Origin: Halorubellus litoreus
Lineage (GTDB): Archaea > Halobacteriota > Halobacteria > Halobacteriales > Natrialbaceae
Assembly (NCBI RefSeq): GCF_037081675.1
Contig: NZ_JAZAQL010000001.1
Span: forward strand, 1,426,001 to 1,490,000
Length of the DNA stretch: 64,000 nt
Direction: 5' to 3'
Shown here: positions 27,656 through 36,231 of the stretch, in pieces
How positions within the stretch are numbered: the first letter of the stretch is position 1
How the letters are laid out: each line of letters opens with the position of its first letter
The notes under the pieces: generated by a model
Databases searched by the model: none
The model's input: only the letters and a program-made list of their open reading frames with translations
What the model was told of the DNA's origin: nothing
Program-made: the position numbers and the translations under genes

Positions 27656-28291
27656 TCAGAGGACGCCTTCGGCTTCGAGGACGTCCCGGAGTTCCGTCAT
27701 CGACGAGACGGTGACGTCGCACGCCGGTTCGACGTTCGGTTTCGGCTCGAACCCGACCGCGAGCCCCGCCACCTCGAGCATCGGGAGGTCGTTCGCGCCG
27801 TCGCCGACGGCGACGGTGTCCGCGAGGTCGACGTCGTGCTCGCTCGCGTACTCGCGGAGCGCGTCGTCCTTCGTCCCCTCGATGAGGCTCCCTTCGACGC
27901 CGCCAGTGAGCGCGCCGTCCTCGACGGGCAGACGGTTCGCGACGATGGCGTCCACGTCGACGCCCTCGCGTTCGAGCGCCGCCGCGACGCCCTTCTCGAA
28001 CCCGCCCGTGAAGATGGCGACCGTCACGCCGGCGTCGCGGAGCGCCGCGATGACCTCCGCGGCGCCCTCGCGGAGGCGGACGTTCCCCCACGCGCGCTCC
28101 GCCGCTTCCTCGCTCAACCCGTCGAGGAGGCCGGCGCGCTGCCGGAGGCTCTCCGCGTACCCGAGCTCGTCGTTCATCGCGCGATGCGTGATGTCCGCCA
28201 TCTTGTCCGCCACCCCGTACTCGTCGCCGAGCAGGACGGTCATCTCCGAATCGGACAGAGTGCCGTCGAAGTCGAACGCGACCAGCGTCAT
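27656..28291 (-). CDS. serB: Phosphoserine phosphatase (HAD family)
   Basis: A 211-residue HAD hydrolase that removes phosphate from phosphoserine in the last step of serine synthesis. The catalytic motif is DFDGTLSD with nucleophile D7 and acid D9. Motif II is IFTGG, motif III includes the lysine in EGTKDDAL, and motif IV is GDGANDLPML. The ATG at 28291 begins MTLVAFDFDG, as in the family; the open frame upstream is not coding-like. serA (30425-32014) lies 2.1 kb away, so the pathway genes are nearby but not in one operon. Another HAD phosphatase role is possible but less likely given the SerB-like insert and GDGANDLPM motif. Confidence 0.85.
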   Translation of the reverse strand: MTLVAFDFDGTLSDSEMTVLLGDEYGVADKMADITHRAMNDELGYAESLRQRAGLLDGLSEEAAERAWGNVRLREGAAEVIAALRDAGVTVAIFTGGFEKGVAAALEREGVDVDAIVANRLPVEDGALTGGVEGSLIEGTKDDALREYASEHDVDLADTVAVGDGANDLPMLEVAGLAVGFEPKPNVEPACDVTVSSMTELRDVLEAEGVL

Positions 28292-28425
28292 ACCCACGAC
28301 TCTGCGAGGCGGCGTCTTGTAGCCTCCGGGTCCCGGTCGAACTCGCCGCGCGGACGGTCTTCGATAGCCCCTCGACGCTCGAACCCGCACACACCATTAA
28401 GCCACCGTGGTTCGAACCGGCGGGC

Positions 28426-28827
28426 ATGGACGAAGCGGACGAGGCCATCGAGGCCGTCGAGGACGCGAACCTGCGCGGGCTCGTCGAGGAACTCCACGAG
28501 AACGTCGACGCCTCCCTCCGGCTGGCGTTCCGGTACGAGGGCGAGGCGTACGACGTCGTGCACGTCAGCGACACCGTGGACGCCCAGTTCACCGACGCGG
28601 AACTCGAGGAGCGCGTGAAGACGCTCCTGATGAAGGCGCTCGGTGACCCGCCCCAGGAGCAGTCGCTGTACGACTTCGGGGAACTGAACTCGACGGTACG
28701 GTTCTTCGACGAGGTCATCGTCGCCGTGTTCCCCGACGAGGAATGGAGCGGCGTCGTCGTCGTCTTCGACCGCGAGGAGTCACCGCTCGTCGACACGACC
28801 CTGCACTACCTCGACGTCGACGACTGA
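28426..28827 (+). CDS. Haloarchaeal acidic alpha/beta protein, hypothetical
   Basis: A 133-residue acidic soluble protein. A helical N-terminus (MDEADEAIEAVEDANLRG) is followed by alternating strands and helices (RLAFRYEGEAYDVVHVSD, then STVRFFDEVIVAVFPDEEWSGVVVVFDRE). CATTAAG at 28394-28400 lies about 26-32 nt before the ATG at 28426, supporting a leaderless start. It resembles a family of uncharacterised haloarchaeal proteins sometimes annotated near HTH regulators, but no DNA-binding motif is visible here. Confidence 0.65.
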   Translation: MDEADEAIEAVEDANLRGLVEELHENVDASLRLAFRYEGEAYDVVHVSDTVDAQFTDAELEERVKTLLMKALGDPPQEQSLYDFGELNSTVRFFDEVIVAVFPDEEWSGVVVVFDREESPLVDTTLHYLDVDD

Positions 28828-28921
28828 CTCGCTCGCCCCAGCAGGCGGCGGCCCAGGCGGGCGTTCTCACGCGCTCGGAATCGACCCACCGCTCTTGTGA
28901 CCAGATACCATACTGTCGCGC

Positions 28922-29134
28922 ATGGAGCAGAACGTCGGTCGGTCGGACGGCATCGGTCGCGTCGCCCTCGGAGGGGTTCTCGGCGTCGTCTCGCTCGCCA
29001 TCCTCGGCGACGCCATCGCCGGCGCACCCGTCGCGCTCTCACCCGTGCTGGGCGCGCTCTCGCTGATACTGCTCATCACGGGCGCGACGAACACGTGCGG
29101 CCTGTACTCGCTGCTGGGCGTCGACACCACGTAG
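28922..29134 (+). CDS. DUF2892/YgaP-like small membrane protein
   Basis: A 70-residue protein that starts MEQNVGRSDGIGRVALGG, the hallmark 'NVGxxDxxxR' opening of the DUF2892 (YgaP transmembrane domain) family. Two hydrophobic helices follow (about residues 15-33 and 38-56) with a conserved cysteine in ATNTCGLYSLLG. In bacteria this domain can be fused to a rhodanese; here it stands alone. It lies tail to tail with an ATPase gene with only 3 bp between the stops. Confidence 0.8.
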   Translation: MEQNVGRSDGIGRVALGGVLGVVSLAILGDAIAGAPVALSPVLGALSLILLITGATNTCGLYSLLGVDTT

Positions 29135-29137
29135 CGT

Positions 29138-29791
29138 TCAGAATTCGGTCCACGCTCGCGGCCCGGCGTCGCTCGGGAGGCCGCGGACGCGGTACTCGCG
29201 CGCTCCGGTGTCCTCGACCTCGCGGACCTCGACGAGGCCGTCGAACGGCTGTTTGATGATGCCCAGCGAGTCCTGTGGGACGGGCGTGTCGAGGACGAAC
29301 CCGCCGAGGAACCCCGAGCTCTCTACGCGGCCCGTGAGGACGTGCAGGAACTGGTAGACGCGGCGGACGTCCGCGTACATCAACAGCGTCGAGAGCGTGT
29401 GCATCCCGACGCTCGCCCCCGCGAGGGCGTCGTCCTCGTGGAACCGCCGCATGAAGTCCGTGAGGCCGATACCGATACCGGTGAGGTCGCCAGCGCTCGA
29501 CACGAGCCGGCGGTTCGGGGACTCCTCGTTCCGCCCGAACCCGCGCTGGCGCGTGACGCAGTCGACGACGGCGAGCGTCGCGACGTCGGGGTGGACGTCG
29601 CGGTACTCGCGCTCGACGGTCTCGGCGGCCTTCCGCGTCGTCACGAACGCGGTCGCCCGGTCGCTCCCGCGGTCGGCCGCCAGCACCTCGTACAGCAGCT
29701 CGCGCTTGCCCGTCATCGGCGGGCCGACGACGAGCACGTTCGACCCGTCGCGGACCGCGCCCGTGTCGAGGGCCGGCGCCAAGTCCGTCAT
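29138..29791 (-). CDS. RecA-fold ATPase (KaiC/GvpD-like), haloarchaeal
   Basis: A 217-residue P-loop protein. The Walker A motif is GPPMTGKRE (about residues 23-31) after the strand NVLVV. A Walker B-like strand may be VATLAVVDCVTRQ. The family seems to be the single-domain RecA/KaiC-like group in haloarchaea, which includes GvpD-type regulators and DUF835-linked sensors. It ends in YRVRGLPSDAGPRAWTEF. It is followed on the minus strand, toward lower coordinates, by the tail of the small membrane protein, and preceded by a membrane protein gene at 29816-30268. The two minus-strand genes are 24 bp apart and may form an operon. Activity is unknown. Confidence 0.7.
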   Translation of the reverse strand: MTDLAPALDTGAVRDGSNVLVVGPPMTGKRELLYEVLAADRGSDRATAFVTTRKAAETVEREYRDVHPDVATLAVVDCVTRQRGFGRNEESPNRRLVSSAGDLTGIGIGLTDFMRRFHEDDALAGASVGMHTLSTLLMYADVRRVYQFLHVLTGRVESSGFLGGFVLDTPVPQDSLGIIKQPFDGLVEVREVEDTGAREYRVRGLPSDAGPRAWTEF

Positions 29792-29815
29792 TGCACGCGG
29801 CTTGGAGCGCGCCCG

Positions 29816-30268
29816 TCAAGAAAGCGCGGTTCCGGCGGGCTCGCGGACCGCTCGCTCGACGCGCGCGACGGCGATGCCGACGACGAAGCCGACGCCGACG
29901 CTCGCGCGCTGGACCGTGGCTGGGTCGACGACGAGGACGTAGTACGCGACGGCGACGATACCAGCAAGCGTGCCCGCGAGCACCGCGACCTGTCGGCGGA
30001 CGTCGCCGGGGTCGTGTAGCGGTGGCCAGCGCCACGCGAGCGCGGCGGCGACCGCCGTTGCGACGGCCGCAGCCGCGAACGCCGGCCAGTCGACGCGGCC
30101 GACGAACGCGAGCTCGACGCCGTAGATTCCCCCGCCGAACGCGAGCAGGGCGAGGTCGCGCGCGACCGGCCACCGTCGCTCGCTCTCGCGCCGCGACAGC
30201 GTCTCCGCGGCGCTCACGGGCGTCTCGTTCGGCGTCCCGCGGTGCGAGTCCGGCCGCCCCTCGTTCAT
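29816..30268 (-). CDS. Four-helix membrane protein, hypothetical
   Basis: A 150-residue protein with a polar N-terminus of about 38 residues and four hydrophobic segments (about residues 40-56, 62-80, 90-110 and 118-135). The ATG at 30268 (MNEGRPDSHRG) is used because a TATA-like TATTTTTACG element on the minus strand at about 30292-30301 lies 25-33 nt upstream. It stands head-to-head with serA and just before the RecA-fold ATPase gene. No functional motif is visible. Confidence 0.65.
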   Translation of the reverse strand: MNEGRPDSHRGTPNETPVSAAETLSRRESERRWPVARDLALLAFGGGIYGVELAFVGRVDWPAFAAAAVATAVAAALAWRWPPLHDPGDVRRQVAVLAGTLAGIVAVAYYVLVVDPATVQRASVGVGFVVGIAVARVERAVREPAGTALS

Positions 30269-30424
30269 ATATGAAATCGAACCACTACCGTTCGTAAAAA
30301 TACTGGGGTCTCGGTGCCGACGGTGGTGCACCCCCTACTGGCCGTGCGAACGGCTACCACGGCAATTTTCGCCACCCTCCATGGTAAAGGAAGCGTTATG
30401 GGCCGTGGGATGATGGACTCGCGT

Positions 30425-32014
30425 ATGAAGGTCCTGGTGACGGACCCCATCGCCGACGCGGGTATCGAACGCCTCACAGAGGCGGGCCACGAAGTCGAGA
30501 CCGCCTACGACGTCGAAGGAGACGCGCTCCTGTCCGCGGTCTCCGACGCGAACGGACTCATCGTGCGCTCGGGAACCGAGGTGACCGAGGCGGTGTTCGA
30601 GGCCGCGTCGGAACTCGTCATCGTCGGCCGCGCCGGCATCGGCGTGGACAACATCGACATCGACGCGGCGACCGAGCACGGCGTCGTCGTCGCGAACGCC
30701 CCCGAAGGGAACGTTCGCGCCGCCAGCGAGCACACGGTCGCGATGGCGTTCGCGACCGCGCGCTCGATCCCGCAAGCCCACACCCGACTTCGCGACGGAG
30801 AATGGGCGAAAGGCGACTTCCTCGGCACCGAAGTGAATGGAAAGACGCTCGGCGTCGTCGGCCTCGGTCGCGTCGGCCAGGAGGTCGCGAAGAAGTGCCA
30901 CTCGCTCGGGATGGACCTCGTCGCGTTCGACCCGTACATCAGCGAGGAGCGCGCCGAGCAACTCGGCGCGGAGCTCGTCGACCTCGACGACTGCCTGGAC
31001 CGCGCGGACTTCCTCACCGTCCACGTGCCGCTCACGGACGAGACCGAGGACATGATCAGCGACGAGGAGCTCGCGCAGTTGGAGGGCGGGTACGTCGTGA
31101 ACTGCGCTCGCGGCGGCGTCGTCGACGAGGACGCGCTCGCCGAAGCCGTCGAGGACGGCGTGCTCGCGGGCGCCGCGGTGGACGTCTTCGCCGAGGAACC
31201 CGTCTCGCCGGACAACCCGCTGCTCGACGTGGAGGACGTCGTCGTGACGCCCCATCTCGGCGCGAGCACGGAGGCCGCTCAGGAGAACGTCGCGGTGTCG
31301 ACTGCTGATCAAGTAGTCGCGGCGTTCGCGGGCGAGCCCGTGATGAACGCGCTGAACGCGCCGTCGATGGACGAGGCGGCGTTCCCGCGCGTCGAACCGT
31401 ACATCGACCTCGGCGAGACGTCCGGGAAGGTCGCCGCGCAGCTGTTCGGGAAGCGCATCGAGTCCGTCGAGGTCAGCTACGAGGGCGACATCGCCGAGGA
31501 GGAGGTCGACCTCGTCACCGCGAGCGTCCTGAAGGGCGTGTTCGAACCGCTCGAATGGCAGGTGAACTCGGTGAACGCGCCGCGTATCGCTGAGGAGCGC
31601 GGCGTCGAGGTTACGGAATCGAAGAGCCGGAGCAGCGAGGACTTCCAGAGTCTCATCACGGTCACGGTCGGCGACGGCGACGACGAACTCTCCGTCTGTG
31701 GAACGCTCTTCCACGGCGACGACCCGCGCATCGTCCGCATCGACGGGTTCCGCGTCGACGCCATCCCTCACGGGAAGATGGTCGTCGCACGGAACGCCGA
31801 CGAACCGGGCGTCATCGGCCTCATCGGCTCCGTCATGGGGAAGTACGACGTGAACATCGCCGGGATGTTCAACGCTCGCCAGACCATCGGCGGCGAGGCA
31901 CTGACGGTGTACAACGTCGACGGCGAGATATCGGACGCAGCGCGCGAGGAACTCGTCGCCGACGACCGCATCACGGACGTCACCGTCATCCGACTCAACG
32001 GCGCCGACGAGTAA
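30425..32014 (+). CDS. serA: D-3-phosphoglycerate dehydrogenase
   Basis: A 529-residue enzyme that starts serine synthesis by oxidising 3-phosphoglycerate with NAD. The nucleotide-binding motif is GVVGLGRVGQEVA (about residues 143-155). The catalytic Arg is in NCARGGVVDEDAL (about 233), the Glu is in the VDVFAEEP region, and the His is in TPHLGASTEAAQ (about 280). After the catalytic and nucleotide domains come the intervening ASB-like domain and a C-terminal ACT domain (about 455-529, HGKMVVARNADEPGVIG), as in long-form SerA enzymes regulated by serine. The ATG at 30425 begins MKVLVTDPIAD. Several in-frame ATGs just upstream would add a non-conserved tail. Confidence 0.95.
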   Translation: MKVLVTDPIADAGIERLTEAGHEVETAYDVEGDALLSAVSDANGLIVRSGTEVTEAVFEAASELVIVGRAGIGVDNIDIDAATEHGVVVANAPEGNVRAASEHTVAMAFATARSIPQAHTRLRDGEWAKGDFLGTEVNGKTLGVVGLGRVGQEVAKKCHSLGMDLVAFDPYISEERAEQLGAELVDLDDCLDRADFLTVHVPLTDETEDMISDEELAQLEGGYVVNCARGGVVDEDALAEAVEDGVLAGAAVDVFAEEPVSPDNPLLDVEDVVVTPHLGASTEAAQENVAVSTADQVVAAFAGEPVMNALNAPSMDEAAFPRVEPYIDLGETSGKVAAQLFGKRIESVEVSYEGDIAEEEVDLVTASVLKGVFEPLEWQVNSVNAPRIAEERGVEVTESKSRSSEDFQSLITVTVGDGDDELSVCGTLFHGDDPRIVRIDGFRVDAIPHGKMVVARNADEPGVIGLIGSVMGKYDVNIAGMFNARQTIGGEALTVYNVDGEISDAAREELVADDRITDVTVIRLNGADE

Positions 32015-32080
32015 CCGCACCCGCGTTCACTGACCGTTTCTCTCGATACGCCGCCCCACGTACACGACCGACGGGTCGAC

Positions 32081-32452
32081 TCAGAGCGCGTCCCGGACGC
32101 GCCGAACGAGCGACTCCAGGAGCGACTCCCGCTCGCGCAGGTCCCTGATGGTCGCGTTCCGCTCCGCCAGCATCGTCTCGTAGCGGTCACGGACGGCCTC
32201 GACCCGTCGCTCCGCGGCGTCGCGGTCCGAACGCAGATGATCGACGCGCGCGGCCAGCACCGGCGACGGCGGCAGGTTCGCCGGGTCACGGCCACTCAAT
32301 CGCTCGCCGTCCGGGTCGGTCGTGGCCGTGATGGTGGCAGCATCGGAGTCGCTACTCGGGGGTCGCGGGCGCGCAGTCGGCGCACCGCCACCCCACTCGT
32401 CGTCCTCGGTCGGCACCGTCCACTCGACGGTGAACGCGGGGTCGGATGACAT
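32081..32452 (-). CDS. Coiled-coil protein, hypothetical
   Basis: A 123-residue protein. The first half is polar and low-complexity (Pro/Ser/Asp/Thr). The last 60 residues form one long amphipathic helix with a heptad pattern (ARVDHLRSDRDAAERRVEAVRDRYE, then a short break, then IRDLRERESLLESLVRRVRDAL). It contains a short tryptophan segment near the N-terminus (VEWTVPTEDDEWGGG). It lies tail to tail with serA. No enzyme or membrane feature is visible. Confidence 0.6.
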   Translation of the reverse strand: MSSDPAFTVEWTVPTEDDEWGGGAPTARPRPPSSDSDAATITATTDPDGERLSGRDPANLPPSPVLAARVDHLRSDRDAAERRVEAVRDRYETMLAERNATIRDLRERESLLESLVRRVRDAL

Positions 32453-32561
32453 GGACTAGCATACTTCTCGCAAGGACACGTCAAACCCCGTCAGACCAAC
32501 GGAACACGAGCGTCAGACAACCACCCACGGAACCAACACCCGACGCAACCCATCCCGTCAG

Positions 32562-33030
32562 AAACAGCACCCTGGGGGTCGGCGTACGCTCGGTCAGTCC
32601 GCGTCCGCGAACACACCGCAGGAAACGCCGACCTGGGGGTCGGCGTATGCTCGGTCAGTCCGCGTCCGCGAACACACTGCAGGAAACGCCGACCTGGGGG
32701 TCGGCGTATGCTCGGTCAGTCCGCGTCCGCGAACACACCGCAGGAAACGCCGACCTGGGGGTCGGCGTATGCTCGGCCAGTCCGCGTCCGCGAACACACC
32801 GCAGGAAACGGCCGCCTGGAGGCGGCCGTACGCTCGGTCAGTCCGCGTCCGCGAACACNNNNNNNNNNNNNNNNNNNNNNNNNNNNNNNNNNNNNNNNNN
32901 NNNNNNNNNNNNNNNNNNNNNNNNNNNNNNNNNNNNNNNNNNNNNNNNNNNNNNGCTCGGTCAGTCCGCGTCCGCGAACACACCGCAGGAAACGGCCGCC
33001 TGGAGGCGGCCGTACGCTCGGTCAGTCCGC
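32562..33030. repeat. 61-bp tandem repeat array with a conserved hairpin in each unit
   Basis: Units repeat with an exact 61-bp period (starts at 32591, 32652, 32713, 32774, 32835, then the gap, then 32958 and 33019). Each unit has CGGTCAGTCCGCGTCCGCGA, then ACACACCGCAGGAAAC, then a hairpin with a TGGN loop, then GTAYGCT. Hairpin arms differ between units but always pair: CGCCGACC/GGTCGGCG in the first complete units, CGGCCGCC/GGCGGCCG in the later ones. The first copy (about 32562-32590) is degenerate. The last unit runs into the stop codon of thrC. This looks like an expanded copy of the thrC transcription end. The same hairpin family recurs at 35721-35852. Confidence 0.85.
32859..32954. 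other. Assembly gap of 96 N inside the tandem repeat
   Basis: A run of 96 unknown bases interrupts the 61-bp array. Flanking units are offset by one base from an exact 61-bp register, so the true length is unknown and the copy number of the repeat is not resolved. Reading frames that cross the gap are not real. Confidence 0.97.
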
Positions 33031-34284
33031 GAGATGCTCTCGAACACCCTCGGTCGTCCCCGGCACCGACTCGGGCTCAGCACCCGCGGCCGCGGCCGCG
33101 TCGGGGTCCTTCAGGAGGTGCCCGGTCGTCAGGAGCGCGACGCGCTCGCCGGCCTCGATGACGCCCTCGTCGCGGAGCTTGCGCGCCCCCGCGAGCGACG
33201 CGGCGCTCGCCGGCTCGACGCCGACGCCCTCGCCGGCGAGGTCGCGCTGCGCTCGCGTGATCTCGTCGTCGCTCACGGCGACCGCCGTCCCGCCCGTCTC
33301 GCGGATACCCGGGAGTGCCTTCGGCGCGTTCACCGGATTCCCGATACGGATGGCGGTCGCGCGCGTCTCCACGTCGTCCCAGCGCCGCACCTCGTCGTTC
33401 CCCTCCTGGACGGCTTCGACCATCGGCGCCGCACCTTCCGCTTGCACGCCCGTCAGCGTCGGCACGTCGTCCTTCGCGAGCGCGCCCGACTGCACGAGTT
33501 CGCGGAAGCACTTGTACAACGCCGCCGTGTTCCCCGCGTTCCCAACGGGCAGGACGATCCGGTCCGGGAACGCCCCGTAGTCGTCCACGAACCGCTCCAG
33601 TATCTCCAGTCCAATCGTCTTCTGGCCCTCGAGCCTGAACGGGTTCAGCGAGTTCAGGAGGTACGCGTCGCCGCTCTCCGCGAGGTCCTGGACGATGTCC
33701 AGGCACGTGTCGAAGTTCCCGTCCACCTCGAGGATGCGCGCGCCGTGGAGGCTCGCCTGCGCGACCTTCCCCGCCGCGACCTTCCCCGCCGGCAGCAGGA
33801 CGAGCGTCTCCATGTTCGCGCGAGCGCCGTACGCCGACAGCGCCGCGCTCGTGTTCCCCGTGCTCGCGCACGCCAGCCGGCCGACGCCGAGCTCCTGGGC
33901 GACGCGAACCCCGACCGTCATCCCGCGGTCCTTGAACGCGCCCGTCGGGTTCATCCCCTCGTGTTTGACGCGCAACGCCTCCACGCCGAGTTCGTCCTCG
34001 AGGTCCGGGACGCGATGCAGCGGCGTGTCGCCCTCCGGGAGCGTCACGCCCACATCGAACGGGAGCGCCGCCGAGTACCGCCACACGCCGCGGCCCTCGA
34101 AGTCCTCGAACGTCGGCAAGTCGGCGTACCTTGCTTCGAGCAAGCACCCGCAGTCGCACGTGTACCGCACCTCGTCGAACGGCGCGTACGCGTCACCGCA
34201 CTCGATGCACGCGAGCCACACGCCGTTGTCGTTCGCGACCGCTGGCGCCTCCGGCGCTGGCGCGTCCAGTGAAAGGGAATCCAT
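33022..34284 (-). CDS. thrC: Threonine synthase
   Basis: A 420-residue PLP enzyme that converts O-phosphohomoserine to threonine. The PLP lysine is K118 in NPTGAFKDRGM. The PLP phosphate loop is GNAGNTAA, and the substrate region is ACASTGNTSAALS. A short N-terminal zinc-ribbon-like part (C26-IEC29 and C43-DCGC47) precedes the fold, as in many archaeal homologues. The ATG at 34284 begins MDSLSLDAPAP, after which the sequence becomes coding-like. The stop lies within the last unit of the 61-bp hairpin array, so its transcripts run into that repeat. Confidence 0.93.
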   Translation of the reverse strand: MDSLSLDAPAPEAPAVANDNGVWLACIECGDAYAPFDEVRYTCDCGCLLEARYADLPTFEDFEGRGVWRYSAALPFDVGVTLPEGDTPLHRVPDLEDELGVEALRVKHEGMNPTGAFKDRGMTVGVRVAQELGVGRLACASTGNTSAALSAYGARANMETLVLLPAGKVAAGKVAQASLHGARILEVDGNFDTCLDIVQDLAESGDAYLLNSLNPFRLEGQKTIGLEILERFVDDYGAFPDRIVLPVGNAGNTAALYKCFRELVQSGALAKDDVPTLTGVQAEGAAPMVEAVQEGNDEVRRWDDVETRATAIRIGNPVNAPKALPGIRETGGTAVAVSDDEITRAQRDLAGEGVGVEPASAASLAGARKLRDEGVIEAGERVALLTTGHLLKDPDAAAAAGAEPESVPGTTEGVREHLAD

Positions 34285-34450
34285 TGTCGAGGTGAAAGCC
34301 CCGCGCGTCCAAAAGTCCGCGGGGTACACCCAGACGTTGCCGCGCCCACTCGCCGTCGAACGACCGCGCCGCGAACCGCTCGCAGCGGACCCGACGACCA
34401 CCTGAGCCCGTCGCACAAGATACTTGCCGACGATGGCCCGACCGACGCCC

Positions 34451-35689
34451 ATGCAGCCCTCCACTGCCCGTAGCGAGCGCGACGACCGAGGTCGCTCGCG
34501 TCGCGCCGTCCTCGCCGCCGCCGGAACAGGGCTCGCCGCCTCGCTCGCCGGCTGTAGCGTCCTCGAATCCGACGGCGACACCGAGTCGTTCCACGCCGGC
34601 GACTGGCACTCGCTCGGGAACGCGCCCGGGAACCAGAACCGCGTCGCGGGCGGCGCTCCGGAACCCACCGACCACGAGGTGCTCGCGTCCGCGGACTTCC
34701 CGTACGTATCACCGGTCGTGCACGACGAGCAAGCGTACTTCGCGACCGAGGGCCGCGTCGTCGCCGTCGGCGTGAACGGCGTCGTCGGCTGGCGACGGTC
34801 GCTCCCCGACCGCCACGCCGTCTCCGGCGCGCCCGCGATCGACCCCGACAGCCGCCGCCTCTACGTCCCGTTCCGCGAGGTCCCGCGGAGCGACGGCCCG
34901 GACCCGGCGCCCGCGTACGTCGGTGCGTACGACCTCGGTACGGGCTTCGAGCAGTGGCGCGCTCGCGTCGGCGACGACCGCGCGTACGGCGTCACCGTCC
35001 ACGACGACGACGCCTACGTCCGGAGCGCCACCGCGTGCGTCAAACTCGCGCCCGACGGCAGCGAACGCTGGCGGACGCCGCTCGACCCGCTTGCGTACGA
35101 CGAGTACAACCTCTCGGGCACGTTCGCCACGCAGGTCGCACCGGCCGTCGAGCACACCGGCGTGTACGTTCCCGACCGGCACGGACTCGTCAAACTCGAA
35201 CCCGGGACGGGCAGCATCCGCTGGCGCGTCCGCGCGAACGCCCCCTACGCCGCCCCCGTCCTCGACGACGGCGGCGTCGTCCAGACCGGCTGGCAGGGCG
35301 TCGTCGCCGTCGACCGCTTCGGCGACGTCCGCTGGCGACGCGACCTCCAGTCGCTCGCCGCCGCCGCCACCGACGACACCGACGTCTACGTCGCCACGAC
35401 CGACCTCCACGAACTCGACGGCACCACCGGCGAGACCAACTGGTCGACGCGCCTCTCCAGCGAGACCGCGACCGCTGCACCACTCGTCACCGACGACTCG
35501 GTCGTCGTCGACGACGACCACCCGATCGCGCTCCGCCGCGACGCCAGCGGCCTCCTCGCACCCGACCGCGAACGCTGGTCGTACACCCAACCACACACCT
35601 CGACGTACGCCTCACCCGTCATCGCCGCCGACCGCCTCCTCGCCGTCGGCCCCGCCGGCCTCCACGCCTTCGAACCAGCCGCCGAGTGA
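34451..35689 (+). CDS. Tat lipoprotein with PQQ-like beta-propeller repeats
   Basis: A 412-residue exported protein. The N-terminus has a twin-arginine signal (RSRRAVLAAAG) and a lipobox LAGC with C35, so it should be a lipid-anchored surface protein. The rest consists of about seven repeats of the PQQ/quinoprotein-propeller type (GxVxWR, VVAVGVNGVVGWRRSL, YVGAYDLGTGFEQWRARV, LVKLEPGTGSIRWRVRA, VVAVDRFGDVRWRRDL, LHELDGTTGETNWSTRL). No catalytic residues of alcohol dehydrogenases are seen, so a binding or scaffold role is likely. The ATG at 34451 is preferred over 34433 because AAGATACTT at 34417-34425 is the TATA-like box at the leaderless distance. Confidence 0.8.
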   Translation: MQPSTARSERDDRGRSRRAVLAAAGTGLAASLAGCSVLESDGDTESFHAGDWHSLGNAPGNQNRVAGGAPEPTDHEVLASADFPYVSPVVHDEQAYFATEGRVVAVGVNGVVGWRRSLPDRHAVSGAPAIDPDSRRLYVPFREVPRSDGPDPAPAYVGAYDLGTGFEQWRARVGDDRAYGVTVHDDDAYVRSATACVKLAPDGSERWRTPLDPLAYDEYNLSGTFATQVAPAVEHTGVYVPDRHGLVKLEPGTGSIRWRVRANAPYAAPVLDDGGVVQTGWQGVVAVDRFGDVRWRRDLQSLAAAATDDTDVYVATTDLHELDGTTGETNWSTRLSSETATAAPLVTDDSVVVDDDHPIALRRDASGLLAPDRERWSYTQPHTSTYASPVIAADRLLAVGPAGLHAFEPAAE

Positions 35690-35720
35690 CCGAACCGTCA
35701 CCTCGCGCGGCGAAAGCGCA

Positions 35721-35852
35721 GGAGAAACAGCCGCCTGGGGGCGAGCGTATGCTGGGTGAGGGAGTAGTGGAAACGGCCGCCTGGGGGCGAGCGTATGCTG
35801 GGTGAGGAGGTAGGAGAAACGGCGACCTGGCGGTCGCCGTATGCTGGGTGAG
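35721..35852. repeat. Three 46-bp tandem units of the same hairpin repeat family
   Basis: The block ending GTATGCTGGGTGAG recurs at 35760, 35806 and 35852, an exact 46-bp period. Each unit has GGARAAAC, a hairpin with a TGGN loop, and GTATGCTGGGTGAG. The third hairpin is perfect (CGGCGACC/GGTCGCCG around TGGC), and the first two have mismatched left arms. The core AAAC-hairpin-GTAYGCT is shared with the array at 32562-33030. This array sits tail-to-tail between the PQQ-like lipoprotein gene and the regulator gene at 35857-36231, and ends 5 bp before the regulator's stop codon. Confidence 0.8.
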
Positions 35853-35856
35853 GCAG

Positions 35857-36231
35857 TCAGTTCCCGTCGAAGTCGTCGATCACGCCGTGGACGGTCTCGG
35901 TCCACTCGTCGAGCGCGTCGTGGAGGAGCTGTTTCGCTTCGGGGAGGTCGGTCGCGGTGTACTGGTAGACGTAGCCGCCGGCGTCGAGCAGCCGCCGGTT
36001 GCGGTCCGCGAGCCCGTTCTCCAGCAGCGTCGAGAGCGACCGGTTGACGTTCGAGCGGTCGCGCTCCATCTCGCCGGCGAGTTCCTCGACGGTGCTCCCG
36101 GGGTTGTGGAGGAGCGCGACGTACGTCCGGACCTCGTGGTCCTGGATGCCGAACACGCAACTCAGGACGTTCTGGAACGACGGGTCCGGTTGCTCCAGGA
36201 GGTCGCCGAGGTCCGGTGACTGGTCTGTCAT
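35857..36231 (-). CDS. Winged-helix transcriptional regulator (TrmB/MarR-like)
   Basis: A 124-residue DNA-binding protein. The HTH spans about residues 20-85: a first helix VLSCVFGIQDHEVRTYVALLHN, then STVEELAGEMERDRSNVNRSLSTLLENGLADRNRRLLD, where the second part is the recognition helix and wing. The C-terminal helix (AKQLLHDALDEWTETVHGVIDDFD) probably dimerises. The HTH is of the TrmB-type but the protein lacks the sugar-binding domain. The ATG at 36231 is used because the upstream frame is Arg-rich shadow sequence. The target is unknown; the adjacent genes give no strong hint. Confidence 0.75.
   Translation of the reverse strand: MTDQSPDLGDLLEQPDPSFQNVLSCVFGIQDHEVRTYVALLHNPGSTVEELAGEMERDRSNVNRSLSTLLENGLADRNRRLLDAGGYVYQYTATDLPEAKQLLHDALDEWTETVHGVIDDFDGN

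Noticed and set aside
32562..33030. CRISPR array
   Set aside because: The 61-bp period is repeated over the whole unit with no unique spacers, and there are no cas genes nearby. It is a plain tandem repeat with hairpins.
32446..34272. Long open frames crossing the repeat array and N gap
   Set aside because: They exist only because N runs and a multiple-of-frame repeat lack stops. Their composition is Arg/Pro-rich and they are antisense to thrC.
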